Assembly (NCBI GenBank): GCA_018350325.1
Contig: JAEVLN010000011.1
Location: forward strand, 1,670,449-1,734,448
Direction: 5' to 3'
DNA: 64,000 bases
Origin: Globodera rostochiensis
Taxonomy: Eukaryota; Nematoda; Chromadorea; Rhabditida; Heteroderidae
In this document: positions 22,382 to 32,900 of the stretch, one piece after another
Layout of the letters: every line of letters begins with the position of its first letter
How positions within the stretch are numbered: the first letter of the stretch is position 1
Made by a program: the position numbers and the translations under genes
The notes under the pieces: model-generated
What the model was told of the DNA's origin: nothing
The model's database searches: none
What the model saw: only the letters and a program-made list of their open reading frames with translations

Positions 22382-22795
22382 TTTCATAGAAACTCAATTG
22401 AACTAAAAAAATATGCAAATGCATATAAATCCGTTCCCTAAATTATGAGAGGTTTATTCGTTCGATTAGCTTTTACTGAACGGAGAGCTTTCTTAGTGTA
22501 TCGACTGCTTGTGAAGTTTCAAAAAATTTATAAACAATTCGACACTTTTGGGCCGGCCGGAAGCAAACAAATAGCTCGTCTCGTCGGCATCCATTTTCTT
22601 TTTTTTAACAGAACTCTGTTTAAGATAAAAATGTTTAAAATTCAATAGTTGTTATCTTTAAATAATGATTATTATTGAAAGATGATTATTATTTGTCTTT
22701 TTTATCTTTTCAATCAATCAACAATGCCTTTTCCCATATTCATCGGCTTGAATCGTTCCGTAAAGTTCCACCCATGGGCATATATTGAGGGTTGG
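22382..22795. other. Spacer with no recognised feature
   Basis: AT-rich sequence downstream of the RING-H2 gene. One open stretch at 22445-22648 lacks any recognisable motif, and I do not call it. Confidence 0.5.
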
Positions 22796-23014
22796 TTAGT
22801 TGGTTCGGTTCCAGCTTTGATCGGGAGGGCGGGGCAGGACACAAATCATCGCCAACCCGAAAAAAGCAATTCCGATCAGTCCCCCTCCCCAGGCAATTCC
22901 GATCGTTGTGGGGGGATGGAACGTCGTCTTCGTCGTTTTGATAGGTTTCTCCTGCGCTGCTCAGCTGACGCGGAAGAAAATGATGCAAGCAATTATGAAG
23001 ATGATGATGATCAT
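22796..23014 (-). pseudogene. Small membrane/secreted protein ORF interrupted by one in-frame TGA
   Basis: Read on the minus strand from ATG at 23014, the first 17 codons give a very hydrophobic signal-like leader (MIIIIFIIACIIFFRVS). Codon 18 is TGA (22963-22961). The same frame then continues open to TAA at 22798-22796 with AAQEKPIKTTKTTFHPP, a hydrophobic segment TIGIAWGGGLIGIAFFGLAM and a polar tail. The leader, an AAQ cleavage-like site and the second hydrophobic segment in one frame argue that a real gene of about 72 codons existed. Alternatives are a point nonsense mutation, a sequence error, or chance. I do not recognise the family. Confidence 0.4.
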
Positions 23015-23246
23015 TAGGGCAGTGAATTATTTGGACAAAAATTGGAATTTAAAAATAAGAATAAGTCTTAAAAAATCACGCTCCAGATGTACAGAGAGGG
23101 CGTAGGTATTGGCAATAAATGGGTTTTGCATAGTTAAAGCTGGAACAGGAAAAATTTGCAAGCATCGACAAAACCCTCCAATCTCGACACAAAAATGGAC
23201 ACATAAAAAATGATTCAGACATAATTAATTAATCATTATATTTCCA

Positions 23247-25638
23247 TCAAATTTTATTCAAATTCGAGCGCACTGATTTGACGAAAATTGTGCCGTTTTG
23301 CTGGTGGACGCTGATGCTCACCGGTGGCGGCTTCTTTTTCTCGAATCGTCCCACACATTCGAACTTTTTGGCAATGATTTCGCGCATTTTTGTGGAAGCC
23401 CATAACAAAAGCCTATACATTTTGTTGTTGTTGTTAAATTTAACAGTTTTTTTTAACATAATAATTAAAATAGAGAGTGGCATCGGAGTTTTGCCGGTCT
23501 TGGAACTAACTGTGTGGTTGCCGAAAGTGGAAAATAATAATTGTTTTAAAGAAATGTTTAAAATTATGTACAAATTAAAAGAAACAATTTCCGCCCCCGA
23601 AAAACGCCTACACAAATTTATTCACCCTGTAAATTAATTATACCATGCCGGAATGACCACCGTGGCCAAATCGTTGACCCACGGGCCTTGGTTGAAATTG
23701 GCAAGAAACAGCAAATCGTCCTGCTCCAAAGTGATGCCAAACCACGCTTGGAGCAAAGCGTAGCGATTGTTTTGCTCGTCCACAAACTGTGAGGCCGTCG
23801 CGTAGATAATAAGCTGAAAATTAATAAAAATTAATATCATTTTTTTGCAAAAACCGGAGTCTTTATAAAAATAGACCGGATCGTGACAAGGGTTTTGGGG
23901 GGAAATGATTCTCAGAAATGTATCGACGTTTTAATCAATTTGTTTGAATAAATAGTGACCATGAATATGGCCATGATGAACTGGCCAAAAAAGGTGAACA
24001 CCGTGTAAATGGTCATTTTGCGTTCAAAGTCTGAATTGGCGGCATTTTGGAGGCCGGCATTTTGGCAACGGCACAATTTGTAGGCAAAAAGTGATGCTAA
24101 ATTGAGCAGCAGGCAAATGACGCCAAAAAGGATGGACGACCAAGCAGCAAATTCGCTGCTGTTCACCTCCTGCAAACATTTTTTTTTGAATTCAATCTTT
24201 TAGACGAGTAAAATAGTTCGGAAGACTAAATCCATGAAAACATGTCGGAACAGAACTGCCAGAACGAGACCACAAAATGTGACCCCCCCCCCGATCATCA
24301 TGATCTGATTTTGTGATCTAAAGGCAAGAAACGAGACCGATTCATTACGCTTAGGCTCTCCAAAAAATCAATTCATCGTTAATTAGGGGTCGCACACCGA
24401 TGAATCGACAAAAAAGTCCAATAAATTTTCGGGGTCTTTTCAACTAAAACCCCCGAAAAAATCGGGGTTCGGGGGCAAAAAACCCGAAAAAAATGTCGGC
24501 GCTTCGGGGTCGGGATGCCAAGCCTAGTTTTAATTAATGTTTTGCGTTTTTGAGTTCCATTTTTGACCTGTTTTTTGATGTAGCTGGCATTTGTAAATTA
24601 AATTTATCTAATGAATTAAAAATGACATTATCGTCTCACATACAATAATTATCAACAATAAAATCAATTTAAATGCATATTTATTAAAAGTAAAAACACA
24701 CGCACATTGGCCGTCTTGTGATCGTCAAAAGTGAAGCTAACATTGTCGCTTTGAATGTGAATGTACATGTCCAAGTTGAAAATTGGAACTGTGAATGGTA
24801 ATGGGATAATGAATGTAATTGCCATAAAAAGAGGCAATCCGCGGCGCCATAACTAAAATAGATTAAAATTAAAATAATTCTAAAATTAGGCATTTGCAAT
24901 TAAATTTAATATGCGTAAATTTTAATATTAAAATACAAATTTTAAATAAATTTATAATTAAAATTGTTGAATTACTTTTAGAGCGGGTTGGTGTGTTCAG
25001 GATTTACAAAAAAAAAATCGGGATTAGTAAGCCAGATTTTGAATTTTGTTCAAATTTCCGGCCAAAAACCTCGGGACTAAATCCAAAAAATTTTAAATTT
25101 TAATATTAATCGGTAATAATTTAATAATAATAAATAAAAAACATAATTTTGTGCCGCACCTTTTCATAATGCATTGGGTACAGAATGGAGCTGAACCGGT
25201 TCAGCAACAAAAGTGCCGTCAGTAAATTTTCCAGATGGAATGCGTAGTAAGCAATAAAAAACAGAAAAGCCAAAAAAATCCGTGGCAATTTGAGATAAAG
25301 CGCCAGAAACAAGCCAATTTTGCCTAAACGAAGCGAACAAAAGGCGCCAACGTAATTGACGAGGCTCTGAAATGTAAAATAAAAACTAAATTTAAATAAT
25401 AATAATGAAATAATAAAGTTTTAATTTTTAATTTAGTTCTGCAAAATTTTACGCAAATTGCGCGAACAATGACGAGAATAAAAAATGAAGAGCGAAAATG
25501 GGTGAAGTTGGTGATGATCATCCACAATTCCAAGCAGTACAGCACAGCCGATGGAACTCCGATGACCAGAGCAAACAAAAACGGGGCCAAATCCGCAGTG
25601 GCCAACACGGCCATGGCGGAAAAGAAGGCGGAGTCCAT
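23247..25638 (-). CDS. Nematode seven-transmembrane chemoreceptor, Srg-like
   Basis: Six exons on the minus strand (25638-25453, 25366-25160, 24852-24706, 24169-23960, 23813-23644, 23412-23247) join to 1086 nt (361 aa). Hydrophobic helices follow one another: FALVIGVPSAVLYCLELWMI, an SLVNYVGAFCS segment, a third helix ending LLLLNRFSSILYPMHYEK, LPLFMAITFIIPLPF, FAAWSSILFGVICLLLNLAS, IYTVFTFFGQFIMAIFMLII, and a last helix ending LATVVIPAWLLLWASTKMRE. The NRFSS-LYPMHYEK motif after helix 3 is characteristic of the Srg/Srv chemoreceptor group. A basic cytoplasmic tail follows. It is expected in the plasma membrane of sensory cells; the ligand is unknown. The ATG directly follows an acceptor (TTTTTTTAG), so a leader exon or trans-splicing is likely. 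Confidence 0.82.
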
Positions 25639-26810
25639 TCTAAAAAAAGAAATGTACCAAAATTCGAGACCGAACCCCCACAAAAAGGTCGAGCAATTTT
25701 TTACTCAGGCCCGATGTCGAGACTCTCGAACGAATGCCCTAAAGTCTCCCCACAAATAAGTTAATGACGGTATCCAGATGTTTTCGGTGCATTACCCGGG
25801 ACCGGTATCCGGGTGCCAGAATCCCGGGTATTTTGGGAGGACGGATATTACAACTTTTGGGTGTTGTCCAGTTGAATTACCCCCCTAAAGATGACATCAT
25901 CAAGTGACAATTTCAATCTTTTTTAATAAAAATCCGTCAAGTAATTGATGGCCTAGCGATTTGTCTTTTCGGTAACTCTTATGTTATGCGTTCGGTTCGA
26001 ACGAAGGCTTCTATCGGCAAAAGCCAAAAAAAGTGGCAACATTTTTCTTTTTTAAGCCTTTAATTAAAATGAATTTGTGCGAACAATAATTAATGAGCAT
26101 ATTTATCATAACTTTTCACCATTTTGAGCAAATTTGGTTGAGAAAGGAAGTAATTATGGGCTTGTGGGCAAGTCAAATCGACGTTGAACTTGGTAGAAAG
26201 AAGTGCATTCAAAAGAGACATTTTTGTTAAGGAATTTTCAAAAATGAAATTTTTTGAGAATTCGTTTCATTCCGGGAGGGGGGGGGGGGGGGGGGGGGGG
26301 GTGGGGGTAAAACCAAAAACTTTTGACCAAATTTGTTTGGGTTTAAGTTCCGGTCTTTACTATTTCATTATTAAAAATGTTTTTGATTTGTATCGAATTT
26401 TATGCATTCATTTTTTGGGTTGAAAGACTCTTTTAGCGCACAAATTTGGTGAATTTACAAAGTTTGATGGTTCAATCTAAACTTTCATTTGTATGTGTCT
26501 GAAGGAAACCACAAAATCTGCGCTGTGCTGGTAATGAACTCATGGCCACAAGGCTTAGGAGAGTTGCACCTGTTTATTGTGTAAGCTAATTGAATTTATT
26601 TTATTGGTTTTTGAATTTATTATTTCGATTTAACCTTACCGAATGCCACACATTCTGCCCTTTGATGAGTAATAAGAACCAATAATTTATTCAAAAACCA
26701 TTGGCCAAAAGCGTTTAACAAGCAACAAAAAATTAATTATTATTTGCGTTATTACGGTGGAATTGTGTATGTTTTGTGCTGACTGAACCACGTCACAGCC
26801 CGGAGACTCA
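25639..26810. other. Intergenic region upstream of the chemoreceptor
   Basis: No gene is visible. It contains a poly-G run of about 23 nt at 26277-26302. Immediately after it is a fragment (CCAAAAACTTTTGACC, ending CCGGTCTTTAC) related to the right end of the hAT-like element at 48636-49518. Confidence 0.5.
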
Positions 26811-26821
26811 CTTGCTGATGG

Positions 26822-27231
26822 TCAGATCAGATCAGTCTATGGAACTGATCACAGACCGGGATGACCTCCCCGAGTCCTCTGATCAGATCAATCGATGGAC
26901 CTGACTGATCACAGACCGGGATGACCTCCCCGAGTCCTCTGATCAGATCAATCGATGGACCTGACTGATCACAGACCGGGATGACCTCCCCGAGTCCTCT
27001 GATCAGATCAATCGATGGACCTGACTGATCACAGACCGGGATGACCTCCCCGAGTCCTCTGATCAGATCAATCGATGGACCTGACTGATCACAGACCGGG
27101 ATGACCTCCCCGAGTCCTCTGATCAGATCAATCGATGGACCTGACTGATCACAGACCGGGATGACCTCCCCGAGTCCTCTGATCAGATCAATCGATGGAC
27201 CTGACTGATCACAGACCGGGATGACCTCCCC
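26822..27231. repeat. 60-bp minisatellite, about 6.8 copies
   Basis: The unit begins GATCAGATCAATCGATGGAC and ends CCCCGAGTCCTCT. Five units (26881-27180) are identical at all 60 positions; the first copy is diverged and the last stops after about 52 bp. Since 60 is divisible by three, the minus strand is open through the array with a 20-residue repeat (motif GEVIPVCDQSG), which I regard as a by-product. Confidence 0.95.
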
Positions 27232-27371
27232 GATGGCGATATTACGACGACATCTGTGGGGTGATTCAACTGCTTTGTTTGTGCCTGCCGAAGTGTGCTG
27301 AAATTGGCGGCGTTGATGCACACACCAGAGCCCGTAAAAAAAGAGCGAGGGAACTTTCCCCCAAAAATTCC

Positions 27372-28050
27372 CCGGGAACCAGGGCTGCACGTGATCGAAA
27401 AATAAAAATCCGTGACCGTGATCCGTGATCACGGACCCCCAAAAAGGCCGTGATTTGGCGTGATCCGTGATACGTGATCCGTGATTTTGAAAAAATTTTT
27501 TTTATTCAATAGAAAATCCAAGCAGATTCAAATTTTTAAACATTCTGCCCACTATATAAGTTAATTTACTCGTGGCATTCAAAGAAATCATAATAGGCGA
27601 TTTTGGTGGAAGATTTTCTGCCTCATCATTCAGAATAGCATATTTGCTTAAATGCAATAAAAACGGAAAATTTATCCCTAAAAACCAAACATTTTTTTGA
27701 AAAATCCTTATCAAGAATGCAATAAAAAGAGAAAAATACACCCATAAAAATCGACTTTTTTAAATTCAGATAAGGTCAAATCTTTTAAACCGATTATTTT
27801 TTAGTCAAAATCAAGATAAAAAAATCATTAGATTTTATTTTCGGTGAAGCGGGAAAGAATTTTGAAAAGACATGAAATATAATTCTCCAAGTATTCGTTT
27901 CAAAAAACTTTTGTTTTTAATCCATATATACCAATCACGGATCAAAATCACGGATTATTTAAAAAATCCGTGACCGTGATCCGTGATCACGGACCCTCAA
28001 AAACGCCGTGATTGGCGTGATCCGTGATCACGTGCAGCCCTGCCGGGAAC
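27372..28050. mobile_element. Non-autonomous hAT-like element (GATCACGGA type) with exact 8-bp target-site duplication
   Basis: The body 27380-28042 begins CAGGGCTGCACGTGATC and ends with the perfect inverse GATCACGTGCAGCCCTG. It is flanked by CCGGGAAC at 27372-27379 and 28043-28050. About 110 bp at each end consist of CCGTGATCCGTGATCACGG repeats, and the centre is AT-rich. No transposase is present. Confidence 0.92.
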
Positions 28051-28847
28051 ATTCCCAGGGAATTTTTGTAAAAAAAGAAAATCGGGGGATTTTCGCGAAT
28101 TTCCCCCCGAAATCAAGAAATTGAGGGAAATTTCCCTTCCACTGAAAAATGGGGGGAATTTTGTGTGTTTTTTGATTGATTGAAGGTCAGTTATTTTGCA
28201 TCTTTGTTTACGCAAAAACCAGCATATGCTGACGCTGCTGTTGATTGATCTTTTGTGTGCTTTTTACTTTTATTTTTTAATTTTCTGCTGCCGCTGATTT
28301 ATAAAGCAGAGATTTAACCGGATGGGAACGCGCAAAATCTGTTTATTTATTGGCTATGTTTCTTCAAAATCCGTAGTAAAATTCAAGCGCCGTCAAATGC
28401 ATAATGAGTGGTCGGTGTGTGTGCCGCATACAGTGCTCCGAAATGTACAATTTTTGTTTACCTAATCAGAAATGTTGGCTGCGTTGATGTGCCTTTTCCC
28501 TAACAATTTCGATGGGGGGGGGGGGGGGGAATGGCACTGCTTTAATTAGTGAATATTGTTTTATGCCACGTATAAAATTGGCTGGCATTAGCAAGAATGT
28601 GAAGAGGAAATGTTCATACACACATACAAACATATGTATGTTGTATATCATTTGCAAGGGCTGGCACTTTTTCCGGATTCCCCCCCCCCCTCGGGCGCTT
28701 GGATTGACCGTGCAAAATATATGTCTCAGCGGAAAACGGATGCCAATTTTATAGGTGGCATAAAACAATATAATTCGCTATTTAAGCCTAAATTGCATAT
28801 TCTTTCTCCATTTTACTTACAACCTTCCAATTTATTTGTGTCGAAAG
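28051..28847. other. Intergenic region upstream of the small Cys-rich gene
   Basis: Nothing coding is supported. There are poly-G tracts at about 28514-28529 and poly-C at about 28681-28690. Confidence 0.5.
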
Positions 28848-29249
28848 ATGGCTTCCTCCAAACTGTAAGTATTACATATTAAAGTTTCTTCAAAACAATT
28901 AATCAATTTTTATTTTCTATCGACAAATTCGTAATCAGTGCATCAAATAACATATCTTTAGACACTTTTTAGATTCTACAAATCTGGACCAAACTTTCTC
29001 ATTTTTAGTTTTTCCGTTTTGGTTGTTCTTCTGCTCATCGTCCAGTTGTCCAATGGTGGTCCAATAGCGTACGGCGTGTGTCAAGCTGGTTGCGCTGCAC
29101 TGGTTGTTACCTGCTACACGGCTGCGGGCGCAGTGTTTGGCACTGTCACCGCCGGGGCTGCCACGGCACCGGCACTGCTCGCGTGCAACGTTGCGTTCGG
29201 CAAATGTCAGGCGGCCTGCTGGGCAGCATTGATGTTACCAACAGCGTGA
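28848..29249 (+). CDS. Small secreted Ala/Gly/Cys-rich protein
   Basis: Two exons, 28848-28864 and 29009-29249, join to 258 nt (85 aa). The leader MASSKLFSVLVVLLLIVQLS is a clear signal peptide. The mature part has evenly spaced cysteines in an Ala/Gly-rich hydrophobic context: YGVCQAGCAALVVTCY, then TVTAGAATAPALLACN, then FGKCQAACWAA. I recall this YGxCQxGC...ACN...CQAAC pattern in short secreted proteins of nematodes, arthropods and fungi with no assigned biochemical function. Five cysteines fall in CxxxC-type pairs plus one. Role unknown; secretion is the safest inference. Confidence 0.82.
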
Positions 29250-29992
29250 TGAAGCAGTCCCCGCCCCCTCATGCCCCTATACAACAACAAACCTATTATG
29301 CTTTCGCGCGCTTACATTTCGAAGCAATTCTAACAAACGGATCGAATCGATTGCATTACTGTAAATTCTTTTGTAGTAAGTATCAACGATTGGTTAAACT
29401 TTGTCTAAGAATGACTATTTTGAGTTTTGTCATGACTAAAACAATCCTGAGACTATTTTAAGATTTTTTAGATATTTAGCCATTTTTGAAAAAATTATTA
29501 AGAAAAATGCAATAAAATGTTAGAATCCCTACTTTTTATATACAAACAGTCACCCCCTCCACCGCCCAGCCCAAAAAAAGTGCCGAAACTGCCAAAAAGT
29601 GCAAATTTATTGGCCAAACACAGACGGGGAGGCCAAATAATCAATCCATCTTCTGCCAAAGAAAAAAATGTTTGTGCCCTTTGGGGCGGGCGAAAATGCC
29701 TTTGGGGGACAACGTTAAAATGAAGAGCGGCGCTTGAGGGGATTGCTGGAAGATGCCGCCCCCCCCCGCACTATTTAAAAAGGGCTTTGGGCGAAACGCC
29801 CAAAACATCAGCAAATTTTATGCTCAGCTAATAATTTGGTCATTTTTTTGCTCAAAAATTTGAATTTTAATAATTAAAAGAGAAATTGAAAAATTTTGTT
29901 TAATTAAATAATATTTATTTTAGCCGTGTCTTTTTCGCTCGCATAAATTAATTGCTACAATAAGCAGAAAATAAAAAAATTTAACAAATAAA
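29250..29992. other. Spacer between the Cys-rich gene and the TMEM151 homologue
   Basis: AT-rich with no supported gene. An open stretch at 29517-29723 is lysine-rich and lacks start context or motif; I leave it uncalled. Confidence 0.5.
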
Positions 29993-32900
29993 ATGTCTTC
30001 GCCATTCGAAACTGCGCCAACAAACAACAAAACGGTAAAGGCAAAAAGCCAAACACAAAATTTAACAAATTTTATTTTCTGAATTTTGATCAATATAAAA
30101 CCCGCTCAACTTCTTGTCTTGATCGAAGTCGATAAAGAGATGATCAGAGCACTCATTTTTTTAATAAAATCCATTCACTTGATCAAAATCAGTCCAGATA
30201 CGTGCCCATCGGCTGTCGGTCAGCCGATTGGTGTGCAACCATTTCCATTGGAAGTGTCTGATCACTTCCCTGATGATCAGCATTTGCATTGCCCATGTCT
30301 TATATTGCCAGCTCAACGGATGGCAAAATGACGGAAATCGGTTAAAAAAATAAAAATAAAATATATTTAAACATAAAAAGCCATTTTTTATTCTTTGTTT
30401 AGTACTGCTTCTACACATTTGTCTTCATCTGCACATTCATCCGCCACTAATTTGTGTTCTAATGGCTACATAAGTGTCATTTCGGTGGTGCTCGGTGCAA
30501 CGTTTTACTTTATTTACCTCAGCGAATGCTGGTTAAAATTTAATTTATATTTTGAATAACAAATATTTATGATTAAAGAAAAAGCATAAAAATTCATTGT
30601 AAATTGAAAAATCAATATATTAATTTGAATTTTAAATCTTTTTTTTTCAATTATTCATTAGAATTTATAATTTGAAACCAATTGTTTTAAAAGAATTTAA
30701 TTTTGGATAACAAACATTGTTGACTAAAGAAAAAAATAATAAGCTTTTTCATTTTAAACCCAAACAATTTAAATGAATTAATAAAATTTTACTTTTTTTA
30801 AAAGACATTAAAATTTAAAATAAATAAAATTTAGTCTCAAAAGTCTTCACAATAAACAATATATTTTAGGCACCATTACGCGCAGCTCGGCCTGTTGCCG
30901 CGTTACAGTGTTGGCCAAGTGTTGGAATTGGTGGAAACAATGCGCGCCGCAATTCCGGTGGTTTGGTGGAAGAGCATTTGCTACCATTACGTGCGCCGCT
31001 CCCGGCGCGTGATGAGGCACAAATTTGGACAAAAATGAACAAAACGAACAATAAAAATAACTCAAAATTTTGATGTTATAAATTTGTATTTTTTAAACAA
31101 GTTAAGTTTTGGAATAAAATAAGTTTAAAATAAATTCTTAAGAGACCAAATATTAGGAAATCTTTTAATAAAATTAATTGGCATTTATCGAATAATAAAT
31201 ATAACCTAAAATTCTAAGCGTAAAAAATTAAATAAATATATAGTATTTATTTAAAATTTATAACAAGAACCTAAAATTTAATTTTCGATTAATAAAGGGG
31301 GCGCAAAAAAAGGATTCTAATATTAATTTTTAAATATATTTTTTTGAATCATAAGATACCGCAACGGCGATGCGATCAGCACCACCCAAGTGTACTATGA
31401 GCGGGTCAATTCAAACAGTTCGGGCAATGTGTAAGTACCTAATCGGCAACAATTTAATTAATGATCTTCAAAAATCAATTTTGTATACATTTTTTAGATT
31501 TTTGTATGATGAGTGTGGCTATAAGGTGCGTGTTTGGTTAAAAAATGTTTATTAATAAGCAAAATTTGATTAAAAAAGTCGGCATTTTTATTTAAAATTA
31601 AATAATCCGTTTCTAAAATGAAAAATGTGTAAAATTGGATTTGAGCAGATTCAGCTCACTTTTTTAATGAGCCCATTTAACTGCATTATTTAATCTTTGA
31701 ATGAAGATCGACCTAATTAATTCCTAAATTGATTGATCAGATCACTTTTAAATCGTTTAGGACCTGTCGAAGCGTCTGCTCGATTTGAACCAATTTTCGG
31801 CCATCCGAATGCGCTTCTCCAAAGGCTTTGTGTTCGCGTGTCTGCAAGCCGCAAACGAGTTTGAGGACCAGCGGACGCGCTTTTTTGCCGAAAACGAAAT
31901 GCGCGACGATTACATGGAGGTACAGTACACCGCCGATGACCGATTGATTAGAATCGGGGGATGCTTACGGTACACACATTCCCTGAGGCTGTTGCTGTGG
32001 GTGGGCCCGAATTTTTGCTAAGCATTTACCCGATGTTGCCATGTGATCAGTTCTTGGACGCATTTTAGCCGATCATGATCGGATTAAATCAAGTTTCATG
32101 ATCTGATTAAAGCAAATTTGATGACCTAATGATGATTATGATCAGGTTTGGGTCAAGTCCATGCCCCGATCGTGATGATCTGGTTCTGGATCATAATAGA
32201 TTACTTGGGTCGCGAACCAGATCAAAATCAATCACTGTAAGGAAGCGTGTCCAGCTGGCTGGGACGGTTAAAACGCCTACGGCGGGGGCATAAGATCCAT
32301 AAGAGAGACGGCTAATGGGACGCCCCGGTAGCTCAGTTGGTAAGAGCATTGGTTCTGGGTGTGAAGCTGATCACTGCACCGAAGGTCGTAGGTTCGATTC
32401 CTGCCCGGGGCTACCATCTCACTTCACCCCTACCCTTAATTTCGTGGATTTAGGTCCGCGAAGGCCTCGACTTGGCCAACTTGCCGTTTGTTGAGCGTCT
32501 GTTGGTGTTCCCGGAGCGGAAGAAGCGAAATGTGCCAAAACCAACAAATAATGCTGCGCAAAATGACAATTCCGACGATAATGTACAGCTCCAACTTCCC
32601 TGGTGGTTGTGCCCGTGGGTGTACTGGTTGGCCAGCTTGGTGTTGTGCAGTTGGCCCCTCCGATTGATTGCTGAATGTGGGTGATCAGAGTTTTTCATAT
32701 TGTTTAAATGAATTTGTGTCTATTTTTAGGCCAAACAGCACGTGTGCACTTCCAAGTCACCAAGCTGTTTGGCACAAATTATTTAAGGTCAATTTGTTTA
32801 AGGTTGCATGAATATGGATTTTCGGGTACCGGTATCACAAACCAGGCTTGGGTATACTATCGTATCATATTGTAGTTGTGAAATACCGTATTTTTGATCA

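Noticed and set aside
26827..27432. 201-codon minus frame with a 20-residue repeat
   Set aside because: The repeat unit is 60 bp, so any stop-free unit yields a repeat protein. There is no leader, domain or supporting exon.
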